Shown here: one piece after another, positions 35,087 to 43,607 of the stretch
How positions within the stretch are numbered: position 1 is the first letter of the stretch
Layout: every line of letters begins with the position of its first letter
Assembly: GCF_900109375.1 (NCBI RefSeq)
Contig: NZ_FOAB01000009.1
Location: 1 to 64,000 of the forward strand
Length of the DNA stretch: 64,000 bases
Direction: 5' to 3'
From: Aquimarina amphilecti
GTDB lineage: Bacteria > Bacteroidota > Bacteroidia > Flavobacteriales > Flavobacteriaceae
Notes under the pieces: model-generated
The model's database searches: none
The model's input: only the letters and a program-made list of their open reading frames with translations
What the model was told of the DNA's origin: nothing
Made by a program: the position numbers and the translations under genes

Positions 35087-35758
35087 CTAGTTTTTTGGAG
35101 CCTTTTTCTTATATCTGTTTTTACCCAGATTAAAAACTCCAACTTTTACTCCTATTCCTGCAGAAAATCCATTTATTCGATCAATTCCACTAGGGTGGAT
35201 ATCAAATTTACTTGAGAATCTATATTTCACACCTGCTTCTAATTGCAGAAATCTAGATACATTAAATAGTAGATTTATTCCTGGTTCAGCAACAAAAACG
35301 GCATCCCAGTCATAATCATCTTCATTGAATTCTTCATCTTCATTGAATTGACCATCTATATAACCTACACCACCAAATCCAATTAGTAAAGGAAATGATA
35401 GGTTTACTCTCGATTTACTGAAGAATATGGGTTCTAAGTGCATTCCTGCATATCCTCCAATTAAATCTTCGTTATTAGAAATTGATATTCCGGGTAGGTT
35501 TTGTTGGGAGTAAAACCCTTTCATTCCAAAACCTACTTCGAACTGTCTATTAGCTACATATGCCAGTTTAAGACCAATTAATCCTGTATCTTCCCCATCA
35601 ATTTCTCCATAACTTGCACTAAAACCAAGGTAAACTCCGTGAACAATGTTTTTACGGTCATTAAACTCTATATAATTATCATCGCTTCCTTCTTGAGAAT
35701 GCGTATTGTATATATTAATCAATAGAAAAATGATTAAGAATTTGATTGATTTTTTCAT
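35087..35758 (-). CDS. Outer-membrane beta-barrel protein of ECF operon
   Basis: 223 aa. Signal peptide (MKKSIKFLIIFLLINIYNTHSQ). Repeating amphipathic strands with Gly/aromatic residues (HGVYLGFSASYGEIDGE, QFEVGFGMKGFYSQQ, RFLQLEAGVKYRFSSKF, GFSAGIGVKVGVF) fit a small barrel of the porin-like superfamily. It is the last of four genes in order with the sigma factor, anti-sigma-like and DUF4097-like genes, so likely a target or accessory of that envelope stress unit. Confidence 0.82.
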   Translation of the reverse strand: MKKSIKFLIIFLLINIYNTHSQEGSDDNYIEFNDRKNIVHGVYLGFSASYGEIDGEDTGLIGLKLAYVANRQFEVGFGMKGFYSQQNLPGISISNNEDLIGGYAGMHLEPIFFSKSRVNLSFPLLIGFGGVGYIDGQFNEDEEFNEDDYDWDAVFVAEPGINLLFNVSRFLQLEAGVKYRFSSKFDIHPSGIDRINGFSAGIGVKVGVFNLGKNRYKKKAPKN

Positions 35759-35802
35759 GAGTATTGATTTGTTTTATAATTGGATTGATAAAATATTTTT
35801 GA

Positions 35803-36900
35803 TTATTCTTTTAGTATAATTACTCCTTTTCTACCCGTTATATGAAACGTTCCTTTGTTTGTTTCTATTCCATATGTGGCTCGAATATCACGTAATCTTT
35901 TTTTGCTATCTAACACCTTGTTTTTGATGTTTTTAAAGGTTTTAGGTATTCTTAATAACCCTTGCTCCAGTGATGCACTAAAATCAAAGTTAAGTTCTGA
36001 AATGTTGATGTTTACTTCCGAGGATTTTTGATTGATATTAATATCTGCATTCTGCTTTAGTATTTTCTCTACTCTAAAGTCAGCAACATCCATTGTGAGA
36101 TTAATAGTGTTTTTTAATTTTTCAATGATGATATTAGTAAACTCAAGTTCTCCTTTAATCTCATCGATAGTCTCTATTGAAACTTTGTCTTTACTGGAGT
36201 AAATTTCTAGATTATCCACTTGTTTTATGGTAATTGTTGATCCACTACTTATTACCCTGAGGTTTTTAGAGGTTTCGTGGTCAAATTCACTGTTTTTTAA
36301 TTCAATTTTACCATAGGTAATGGATTTTGTGTGTAGTTTTCCAAACTTCAGTTCGATATTTGCGTTCATAATTTCATTATTAATCCACATATCACCATGT
36401 TGTAAATTAGTTTTTAATTTCCCATTCCAATCATTAATAATAATATCACCAAATTTATTAGTAAGTTGAATTTCTGCATTTACGGGAAGATAGATGTGAT
36501 AATCTATTTGTATGTTTCCTTTATCAAAATCGAATGGATTAACGCGATTAAATACTTTAGAAAAGAAGCTGTCACTTTTTTCTTCAATATTTAAAAATAT
36601 ACTTAAGAAATCATCTGAAGTATTTAAGATTGGCTGTATACGCCCTAAAAGATCTTTTGCATCATCTTTATCTTTTTTAGAGACTGTGATATCAATAGTT
36701 ACTTTTGCTTTATTTTGATCCCACCCGTTGATGATAATGTTCCCGTATTTATTTTCTAATTGTAGTTCTCCGGCATTTGAAAAATCATAAATCTTTTGTA
36801 TTGATTTAGATAATTTTTCCTGACCATTAGTATAATGTCCGGTAAAAAGTATCAAGACTAAGATTATTAGTTTTTTATAAAATATATCCTTCATTTTCAT
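35803..36900 (-). CDS. DUF4097-like secreted beta-helix protein
   Basis: 365 aa, signal sequence to about YTNGQ (residue 27). The body is a series of short beta repeats of the DUF4097/head-GIN type (LENKYGNIIINGWDQNKAKV, LTNKFGDIIINDWNGKLKTN, IELKFGKLHTKSITYGKIEL). In Bacteroidota such proteins are commonly encoded beside ECF sigma/anti-sigma pairs. The start overlaps the anti-sigma-like gene by 26 bases, showing coupling. Exact role unknown; probably periplasmic or surface. Confidence 0.85.
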   Translation of the reverse strand: MKMKDIFYKKLIILVLILFTGHYTNGQEKLSKSIQKIYDFSNAGELQLENKYGNIIINGWDQNKAKVTIDITVSKKDKDDAKDLLGRIQPILNTSDDFLSIFLNIEEKSDSFFSKVFNRVNPFDFDKGNIQIDYHIYLPVNAEIQLTNKFGDIIINDWNGKLKTNLQHGDMWINNEIMNANIELKFGKLHTKSITYGKIELKNSEFDHETSKNLRVISSGSTITIKQVDNLEIYSSKDKVSIETIDEIKGELEFTNIIIEKLKNTINLTMDVADFRVEKILKQNADININQKSSEVNINISELNFDFSASLEQGLLRIPKTFKNIKNKVLDSKKRLRDIRATYGIETNKGTFHITGRKGVIILKE

Positions 36901-37432
36901 CGGATTTTCTCGAATCTTTAATTTGTTCCAAAAGATTCTCTATTAATTCAATTCTTTTTTTATAATTCTGAACTATGGCTTCTAGGATATACTCATTATT
37001 TAGATTAGCAGTCATTTCTTCCTTTAGCAATAGATATTCTTGATCGAGTTCATCCATAAAAGAGAGGAAATCTTCTTTATCATCTTCTGTGAGTTTAGCG
37101 TTCTTTTTTACCAATTCTACCTGAAATGAAACAAGTCCTTTATAATAAGTGTCAATATCTTGTAACTCTTGATTCATTGCTATATGTTGTTCAGTTAAAT
37201 TATTTGTTGAACCCATAAATAAATTAATTAAAGAAAACGCTCCAAAAATTATAAGAATACTCGCAGCTATTTTTGCATAAGGAGACTTCCATAGTTTTAT
37301 AGTCTTTACCTTTTTAATTTGCGGCGTAATATCGAGCTCTGATTCAATACGCTCCCAAAGCTTTGCTTTGTCAGCTTTATATTCATCAAATAGAAGCTTG
37401 TTTTCTTTTATGTTTTTTTCAAAATCATCCAT
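36875..37432 (-). CDS. Putative anti-sigma factor
   Basis: 185 aa. N-terminal cytoplasmic ~48 residues (FEKNIKENKLLFDEYKADKA), one transmembrane helix ~50-70 (AKIAASILIIFGAFSLINLF), and a periplasmic helical part of ~115 residues. This layout, plus a position one base after the ECF sigma gene, fits a membrane anti-sigma factor. There is no zinc-binding ZAS motif, so the assignment rests on context and topology. Confidence 0.78.
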   Translation of the reverse strand: MDDFEKNIKENKLLFDEYKADKAKLWERIESELDITPQIKKVKTIKLWKSPYAKIAASILIIFGAFSLINLFMGSTNNLTEQHIAMNQELQDIDTYYKGLVSFQVELVKKNAKLTEDDKEDFLSFMDELDQEYLLLKEEMTANLNNEYILEAIVQNYKKRIELIENLLEQIKDSRKSDENEGYIL

Positions 37433-37433
37433 C

Positions 37434-37976
37434 TTATTCTAATGTGTTTACAATCTCAATCAGTTTTTTCTTTGCTCTATGATATTGTGATTTAGATGTA
37501 GAACTAGAAATCTCTAGTATCTCTGAAATCTCAATGTGATCATACCCTTCTATTAAGTACAGATTAATAATCTGCTTATATCCACTTGGTAATTTTGTAA
37601 TTCCTTTTTTTATTTTGTCTATATCACTGGTGTTAATAGATTCTATAATTTCTTCACTAATATGATATTCATGTTGGTCTAATGGTGTAATTGGTATTTT
37701 TTTTACTTTTAAGTGATTAATACTTTTATTAATCACTATCCTTTTTAACCAGGAACCGAACGTACTTTCATATCTGAAAGAGGTTAGGTTTTTAAAGGCA
37801 TCAACAAAACTATCTTGAATAATATCTTCAGCATCTTCTCTAATACCTAATATTCTCATGCTTACATTATACATAGCATCTACGTATAACTCATATAGCT
37901 TATACTGAGAATTGCGATCACCAGATTTACTTTTTTCTATTAGATCTTTATGTGTATAAAGAATATTAGTTTTCAA
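37434..37976 (-). CDS. ECF-type RNA polymerase sigma factor
   Basis: 180 aa. Sigma-70 region 2 (YELYVDAMYNVSMRILGIRE, DAEDIIQDSFVDAFKNL, SFGSWLKRIVINKSINHLK-like) and region 4 helix-turn-helix (LPSGYKQIINLYLIEGYDHI, EISEILEISSSTSKSQYHRA). No extra domains, so an extracytoplasmic function sigma factor that drives its own operon with the anti-sigma-like, DUF4097-like and barrel genes. The signal is unknown. Confidence 0.92.
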   Translation of the reverse strand: MKTNILYTHKDLIEKSKSGDRNSQYKLYELYVDAMYNVSMRILGIREDAEDIIQDSFVDAFKNLTSFRYESTFGSWLKRIVINKSINHLKVKKIPITPLDQHEYHISEEIIESINTSDIDKIKKGITKLPSGYKQIINLYLIEGYDHIEISEILEISSSTSKSQYHRAKKKLIEIVNTLE

Positions 37977-38089
37977 TTAATTATGGTTGATTGTAAGTTT
38001 CTTTAAAGTTACTTTTCTTTTCTAGTTATTACTATTGACAACACAAAAAGTAAAGGGTTGCATATGATTTACTTTTTTTATGTAAAACC

Positions 38090-38130
38090 ATAAAAAAACC
38101 TGTAAAACAATATGTTTTACAGGTTTTTTT
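38090..38130. terminator. icd terminator
   Basis: Perfect 18-bp stem 38092-38109 / 38113-38130 (AAAAAAACCTGTAAAACA) with a 3-base loop, A/T runs on both sides. It ends the minus-strand icd transcript, which stops at 38153. Confidence 0.93.
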
Positions 38131-38152
38131 AAATGATAATAATAAATTATTA

Positions 38153-40378
38153 TTATCCTATGATTTTATTTAGTGTTTCACTAGGTCTCATTGCATTAGC
38201 AACTTTAGTAACATCAGGCCAATAATAACCACCCATATCTACTGCGCTCCCTTGAGCATCATTTAATTCTGTGATTATTGTTGTTTCATTTTCTCCTAAT
38301 TCTTTTGCGATAGAAGAGAATTCTTCTTGTAAATCTTTATCTTTTGTTTGCTCAGCAAGTGCTTGCGCCCAATACAAAGCAAGATAGAAGTGACTCCCTC
38401 TGTTATCAAGTTCATTCACTTTTCTTGATGGAGATTTTTTATTCTCTAAAAATTCTTCTGTCGCTTTGTCTAAGGCTTCTGCAATTATAAGAGATTTTGG
38501 ATTATTGTTAACTTCTCCTAAATGCTCTAAAGAAACAGCTAGCGCTAAAAACTCACCAAGAGAATCCCAACGTAAGTGACCTTCTTTATTAAACTGTTGT
38601 ACGTGTTTTGGAGCAGAACCACCCGCACCGGTTTCAAATAATCCACCACCATTCATTAATGGAACAATAGAAAGCATTTTTGCGCTAGTTCCTAATTCTA
38701 AAATAGGGAAGAGGTCCGTGTTATAATCACGTAATACATTTCCTGTTACTGAAATAGTGTCTTTACCTTCTTTTATTCTTTCTAACGAGAACTTTGTAGC
38801 TTCTACCGGAGACATAATTCTTATATCTAATCCTTCGGTATTATGTTCTGGTAAGTAAGTATTTACTTTTTTTATCAAGCTAGCATCGTGAGCTCTCGTC
38901 TTATCCAACCAGAATATTGCAGGAGTATTTGTTGCACGAGCTCTGCTTACAGCTAATTTAACCCAATCTTTTACAGGAGCATCTTTAGTTTGACACATTC
39001 TCCAGATATCTCCTTGCTCTACAGTGTGTTCTATTAAAACAGTTCCGGTTGCGTCTATTACACGAACAGTACCGGTACCTTTAATTTCGAAAGTTTTATC
39101 GTGAGAACCATACTCTTCAGCTTTTTTAGCCATTAAACCAACATTAGGAACTGTTCCCATAGTCGTTGGATCAAAAGCGCCATGTTTTTTACAGAAATCG
39201 ATTGTTTCTTGATATATTCCTGCATAGCTACTATCAGGAATCACAGCTTTCGTGTCTTGAGTATTACCTTTTGCATCCCACATTTGACCTGAATTACGAA
39301 TCATAGCGGGCATAGAGGCATCAATAATAACATCACTTGGTACATGAAGATTGGTAATCCCTTGATCAGAGTTTACCATCGCTAATTGAGGACCATTCTC
39401 ATAACAAGCTTTGATATCAGCTTCTATTTCAGCTTTTTTAGTTGCATCTGGTATTTTCTTTAGTTTGTTAACAAGATCTCCAAAACCATTGTTTACTTCA
39501 ACACCTATTCCTTCAAGAGTTTCACTATGCTTTTCGAAGACATCTTTAAAGAATACTTCTACAGCATGACCAAAAATAATAGGATCCGATACCTTCATCA
39601 TCGTTGCTTTCATGTGTAATGAAAACAAAACATTCTTATCTTTAGCGTCTGCAATTTGTTCTTCTAGAAAAGAAATCAATGCTTTTTTACTCATTACAGT
39701 AGCATCAATTATTTCCCCTGTAAGTAGTGCCGTCTTTTCTTTTAATACCGTTGTAGTACCATTATCATCAACAAATTCAATTTTTACATCTCCAGCTTCA
39801 GAAATTGTAATTGATTTTTCATTAGAACGAAAATCACCACTAGACATGGTTGATACATGTGTTTTAGAATCACCATTCCATGCTCCCATAGAATGTGGAT
39901 TCTTTCGTGCATATTGTTTTACAGGTTTAGGAGCTCTACGATCAGAATTACCTTCTCTTAATACTGGATTTACAGCACTTCCTTTAATTTTATCGTACTT
40001 ACTTTTTATTTCCTTCTCGGCATCATTTTCTGGCTCTTCAGGATAATTAGGAATATTGAAACCTTGCAATTGTAGCTCTGCTATAGCAGCTTTTAATTGA
40101 GGAACTGATGCACTAATATTAGGAAGCTTAATAATGTTTGCTTCTGGCTTTAAAGCTAATTCACCGAGTTCCGCTAATGCATTTACCTGTTTTTGCTTAT
40201 CCGAAAGGTTTTCCGGAAAAACGGATAGAATTCTTGCCGCAAGGGATATGTCCTTAGTTTCAACTTCTATATTTGCAGCTTTTGTAAACTTTTTTACAAT
40301 AGGCAAAAAAGAATAGGTAGCTAACGCAGGTGCTTCATCAGTTTTAGTGTAAACAATTTTTGAGGATTCAATTCCCAT
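38153..40378 (-). CDS. icd: NADP-dependent isocitrate dehydrogenase, monomeric type
   Basis: 741 aa, the size of monomeric IDH (the dimeric type is ~420 aa). TCA cycle enzyme: isocitrate + NADP+ to 2-oxoglutarate + CO2 + NADPH. Characteristic stretches: KIVYTKTDEAPALATYSFLP at the N-terminus, SNIS-like LREGNSDRRAP, KNPHSMGAWNGDSKTHVSTM, FWLDKTRAHDASLIKKVNTY and GTSAKMLSIVPLMNGGGLFE. Single gene with a long (~190-base) leader if the -7 box at 40572 is used, and a strong terminator. Confidence 0.97.
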   Translation of the reverse strand: MGIESSKIVYTKTDEAPALATYSFLPIVKKFTKAANIEVETKDISLAARILSVFPENLSDKQKQVNALAELGELALKPEANIIKLPNISASVPQLKAAIAELQLQGFNIPNYPEEPENDAEKEIKSKYDKIKGSAVNPVLREGNSDRRAPKPVKQYARKNPHSMGAWNGDSKTHVSTMSSGDFRSNEKSITISEAGDVKIEFVDDNGTTTVLKEKTALLTGEIIDATVMSKKALISFLEEQIADAKDKNVLFSLHMKATMMKVSDPIIFGHAVEVFFKDVFEKHSETLEGIGVEVNNGFGDLVNKLKKIPDATKKAEIEADIKACYENGPQLAMVNSDQGITNLHVPSDVIIDASMPAMIRNSGQMWDAKGNTQDTKAVIPDSSYAGIYQETIDFCKKHGAFDPTTMGTVPNVGLMAKKAEEYGSHDKTFEIKGTGTVRVIDATGTVLIEHTVEQGDIWRMCQTKDAPVKDWVKLAVSRARATNTPAIFWLDKTRAHDASLIKKVNTYLPEHNTEGLDIRIMSPVEATKFSLERIKEGKDTISVTGNVLRDYNTDLFPILELGTSAKMLSIVPLMNGGGLFETGAGGSAPKHVQQFNKEGHLRWDSLGEFLALAVSLEHLGEVNNNPKSLIIAEALDKATEEFLENKKSPSRKVNELDNRGSHFYLALYWAQALAEQTKDKDLQEEFSSIAKELGENETTIITELNDAQGSAVDMGGYYWPDVTKVANAMRPSETLNKIIG

Positions 40379-41293
40379 ATTTTTTGATTTTAAATAAGGT
40401 ATTTATTTAGCCTTTAGGTTTAATACCTTATGTATTATACTATCTATTAAGGAAACAATTAGTCGTTTAATTTTTCTTGGACAAATAATATTTACCTTTC
40501 TTAAAATATTTGAGGAACACTAGGTGTTATAAAAATATTATTCGCTGTAAGATTTTCCGAGCGCGAAGATACAAATATAGGGTAGCAAATGCAACCGGTA
40601 GATTGTTAGTTTTGAGTTAAAGAGAGTGAATTAGAAATCTTTGAAAAAGAAAGGGCGTAAAAAACAGTAGTCGTAAAAAAAGTAATCCAATTTGAGAATA
40701 ATTTGAAAAATAAAAAGCCATATCATAATACGAATATCTTGACATGGCTTTTGTTTAGAAACAATAATCTTGTCAGCTGTTTTACCCGCTATTAAATAAT
40801 AACTTTCGTTAACTTATACCAAAACTGTTATTTCTATTTTGAGCAGTTTTAATTTATGAAAGAAAATACAATAATAAATTAAAATACTACTCTGGTGACT
40901 ATTGCGAACGCTGTTGTATCTAAATTACTTATGTAATTTTTTAGTTTCTCATCCGAATAGTCTAATGCCACTTAAAATTAAAAAGGTGTCAAAACTTAAT
41001 TTTTTCTTTTAAATTTCATTCTGAAATGATTTTAAAGAGAATCCTTAAAGTGATTTCAACGATGTACTCAAAAAAATAACTTTCGTTTTATATTTATCCC
41101 AATCTTAAGATGGTTTATGTAAAATGTTCAAAGAACGAGTTTAGAAAAAATACATATAGGAATCCTTGTGTCATCTTTTTGCTCTATATTCTTTCTATAT
41201 CCTAAAGATAAGAAAAAAGAACTGAGAGATCGATTTCATGTATGGTTTTAGTTATCAACTGGTTATGAACCTGTGTTGTTAACTTTTGTTCAT
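40379..41293. other. Long non-coding stretch upstream of icd
   Basis: About 915 bases with no convincing protein gene on either strand. It holds the icd leader and a promoter-like box (40572-40579), a terminator-like hairpin AAAAGCCAT (40713-40721) / ATGGCTTTT (40744-40752), and an imperfect inverted repeat around 41022-41058 (TGAAAT…ATTTCA). The hairpin has no gene upstream on the plus strand, which could mean a small RNA or a decayed gene. Confidence 0.5.
40572..40579 (-). promoter_or_regulatory. -7 promoter element of icd
   Basis: On the minus strand TATATTTG followed by TATCTTCGCGC, matching the Bacteroidota -7 consensus TAnnTTTG. No good -33 TTG is placed 19-21 bases before it. It would give a leader of about 190 bases before the icd start. 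Confidence 0.45.
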
Positions 41294-41326
41294 AAAAAAA
41301 AGGTTGCCATATGACAACCTTTTTTA
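41294..41326 (-). terminator. rplS terminator
   Basis: Stem AAAAAGGTTG / CAACCTTTTT around a CATATG-containing loop (about 41295-41325), T-run on the minus strand. It lies 19 bases beyond the rplS stop. Confidence 0.85.
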
Positions 41327-41344
41327 TTATATGTGCTATAAGAA

Positions 41345-41695
41345 TTAGCTTCTTTTTTCTTTAATACGAGCTTTCTTACCTGTAAGTTCTCTAAAGTAAA
41401 AGATACGTGCTCTACGTACTTTACCTCTTTTGTTAATTTCAATTTTCTGTAGTGCAGGTAAATTAACTGGGAAAATACGTTCTACACCTACTGTACCAGA
41501 CATTTTTCTGATAGTAAAAGTTTCACTTGAACCAGAACCTCTTCTTTGGATTACAACACCTCTAAAAAACTGAGTACGTGTTTTGTTTCCTTCTTTAATT
41601 TCGTAATATACTGTAATTGTATCACCTGCTGCGAATTCAGGTAATTCTTTTCTTGTAACAAACTCGTCTTGTACGAATTTTACTAAATCTTCCAT
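41345..41695 (-). CDS. rplS: 50S ribosomal protein L19
   Basis: 116 aa, full length. Typical L19 segments: FAAGDTITVYYEIKEGNKTR, QFFRGVVIQRRGSGSSETFT, VGVERIFPVNLPALQKIEI and RGKVRRARIFYFRELTGKKA. It stands beside trmD (same strand, upstream), a pairing conserved across bacteria although the 224-base gap and own promoter here suggest separate transcription. Confidence 0.98.
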   Translation of the reverse strand: MEDLVKFVQDEFVTRKELPEFAAGDTITVYYEIKEGNKTRTQFFRGVVIQRRGSGSSETFTIRKMSGTVGVERIFPVNLPALQKIEINKRGKVRRARIFYFRELTGKKARIKEKRS

Positions 41696-41769
41696 TTTTG
41701 AAGTAGTTTACTTGTTTTGTGTCAAAGCAACATTCACGATTTTCGCCAGAGGTTATTTCAATCAGGGTG

Positions 41770-41799
41770 CAAAAATAACTAATATTTAATTATTTGCAA
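41770..41799 (-). promoter_or_regulatory. rplS promoter
   Basis: On the minus strand TTG (complement of 41797-41799), 19 bases, then TATTTTTG (complement of 41770-41777), an excellent fit to the Bacteroidota sigma-A promoter TTG-N19-TAnnTTTG, followed by GCACCC. It lies 74 bases upstream of the rplS start. Confidence 0.8.
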
Positions 41800-41919
41800 G
41801 TATTTTTAGTATTATTGTTGGTAAAGATGATTGCAGTTTATATGCTTATTTATCAATAAGATAAGATTTGTGTTTGGTTCGTATATCTTATTGGTAAACT
41901 AGAGTTTAATAAACGGCGT

Positions 41920-42597
41920 TTAATCATCTAATAAATCTGGTCTTCTTTCTTTAGTTCTTTGATATGCTTGTTCTTCTCTCCAAGCTTCAATTTTAGGAAA
42001 ATTTCCTGATGTAAGTACTTCTGGAACTTTCCATCCTTTATAATCTGCAGGTCTTGTGTATATAGGAGGCGCTAATAGGTCATCCTGAAATGAATCTGTT
42101 AAAGCAGAAGTTTCGTTACCTAAAACTCCTGGTATTAGCCTGATGATTGAATCACATAAAATTAAAGCTCCTAATTCTCCTCCAGATAATACATAGTCAC
42201 CAATGGATATTTCTTTCGTGATAAAATGTTCTCTAACTCTCTGGTCTACACCTTTATAATGACCGCATAGGATAATTATGTTTCCTTTTAGAGATAATTG
42301 ATTGGCTATTCCTTGGTTTAGTGTATCTCCATCTGGAGTCATATAAATGACTTCGTCATATGTTCTTTCAGCTTTTAGTTTAGAAATACATTTGTCAATA
42401 GGTTCTACCATCATTACCATTCCGGCACCACCACCAAATTGATAATCATCAACTTGTTTATAGTTGTCAGTCGTATAATCTCTAAGGTTATGTAGTTGTA
42501 CATCTACTAATCCCTTTTCTATTGATCGTTTCATAATTGAAGCTTCAAAAGGACTTTTAAGAAGATCAGGTACAACCGTTATTATATCTATTCGCAT
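41920..42597 (-). CDS. trmD: tRNA (guanine-N1-)-methyltransferase
   Basis: 225 aa. SPOUT-class enzyme that methylates G37 next to the anticodon using SAM. Visible motifs: MRIDIITVVPDLLKSPFEAS, DDYQFGGGAGMVMMVEPI, VIYMTPDGDTLNQ, and the knot region IILCGHYKGVDQRVREHFIT followed by EISIGDYVLSGGELG. Upstream lies a small coiled-coil membrane protein often wrongly given the same name in flavobacterial databases. Confidence 0.97.
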   Translation of the reverse strand: MRIDIITVVPDLLKSPFEASIMKRSIEKGLVDVQLHNLRDYTTDNYKQVDDYQFGGGAGMVMMVEPIDKCISKLKAERTYDEVIYMTPDGDTLNQGIANQLSLKGNIIILCGHYKGVDQRVREHFITKEISIGDYVLSGGELGALILCDSIIRLIPGVLGNETSALTDSFQDDLLAPPIYTRPADYKGWKVPEVLTSGNFPKIEAWREEQAYQRTKERRPDLLDD

Positions 42598-42656
42598 TTG
42601 TCGTTGTTAGGATTGCAAAGATGCAAAACAAATATGGTAAAATCCAGAGATTTCGA

Positions 42657-43274
42657 CTACTTAGCTCCGGTTTTACGTTGTTTGTTAATTTCGTCTTGAA
42701 GTTTGCGCATAACCTTTTGTTCTCTTTCTAAAGCTCTACGTCTATGCTCTTCAAACTCAGCTTCTGTTTCTGCTAAAGCTTTTTTAGCTTGTACAGTAAC
42801 AGAATTACTATTTTTAAATCTAAAAACAAAGAAAGCAAGAAGAGCTATAAGCCCTCCAACAATAGCCCACATCATAGTTTTGTAACTACCTTTTGTGAAT
42901 GGGATGCCTAAAAAAGTCATACTGTCTTTTTCTTCGGTGACCGATGTAAGGTTTTCATTTGTCTTTGCAAGAGAAGCTTCGAGGTTAGAAATAGAAGCTA
43001 GTTGTTCGGTGATTTTTTGATTAGAACTGTTTAATTTAGACTCTAATGTTTTAATAGAATCAATTGTATTTCCTTTTAGTTTATCTAACCAAACACGTTT
43101 TACAACTTTATATTCTTGATATCTTCCAGATTTTTTAATTACTACATCAAATTGAGTCTTAATGTTTTCATTCTGTAATGCTTGTTCTGCAGTAAGGTTG
43201 TCTTCTTGTGCCTGAATGGTTTCAAAGATGGGGAATAGAGCTATGAAAACTAATAGGTACTTTGGTAATTTCAT
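42657..43274 (-). CDS. Periplasmic coiled-coil membrane protein beside trmD
   Basis: 205 aa. Signal peptide (LFPIFETIQAQ), a periplasmic helical part with coiled coil (~75-120: LESKLNSSNQKITEQLASIS), one transmembrane helix ~132-150 (MMWAIVGGLIALLAFFVFRF) and a charged cytoplasmic coiled coil (AEFEEHRRRALEREQKVMRK). There is no methyltransferase motif, so any trmD-like name would be mistaken. Function unknown. Confidence 0.83.
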   Translation of the reverse strand: MKLPKYLLVFIALFPIFETIQAQEDNLTAEQALQNENIKTQFDVVIKKSGRYQEYKVVKRVWLDKLKGNTIDSIKTLESKLNSSNQKITEQLASISNLEASLAKTNENLTSVTEEKDSMTFLGIPFTKGSYKTMMWAIVGGLIALLAFFVFRFKNSNSVTVQAKKALAETEAEFEEHRRRALEREQKVMRKLQDEINKQRKTGAK

Positions 43275-43552
43275 GTGTGAGTTTTAATTATTTTTTAATG
43301 GTTGATTAAAACCTTGATTATATTAGTTGAACTTCATTTTACTTGCTTAATAAAGTTGACGTTATAGTGCTCAAGATTTCATTCTTTTTTTACGTTAATC
43401 TTTAATTAATTGTAACGGTAATAAATATACGATATTGTAGATAATTTAAAAGATTTAAAAGGGTGTATAATTACTGGTAATTCTTATTGTTTTGAAATTT
43501 ACGAAAACTTTTGTTTTTTTTGACCAATCATCTTCATTGAGTTTACTGCAAT

Positions 43553-43582
43553 AAAAAAGTCGCTATTTAAAATAACGACTTT
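43553..43582 (-). terminator. gap terminator
   Basis: Stem AAAGTCG (43556-43562) / CGACTTT (43576-43582) extended inward by TATTT/AAATA after one mismatch, A-run on the left giving a U-run on the minus strand. It follows the gap stop by 25 bases. The adjoining 43275-43552 holds only AT-rich sequence. Confidence 0.82.
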
Positions 43583-43607
43583 AATATTTATATAATAAGA
43601 GGAGTTA

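Noticed and set aside
40879..40971. 30-codon minus-strand frame from a GTG (YSDEKLKNYISNLDTTAFAI)
   Set aside because: Looks protein-like but is short, with a stop directly before the GTG; could be a pseudogene scrap, but there is no evidence.
42657..43274. Possible methyltransferase annotation for the gene beside trmD
   Set aside because: It has a signal peptide, coiled coils and one membrane helix but no SAM-binding motif.
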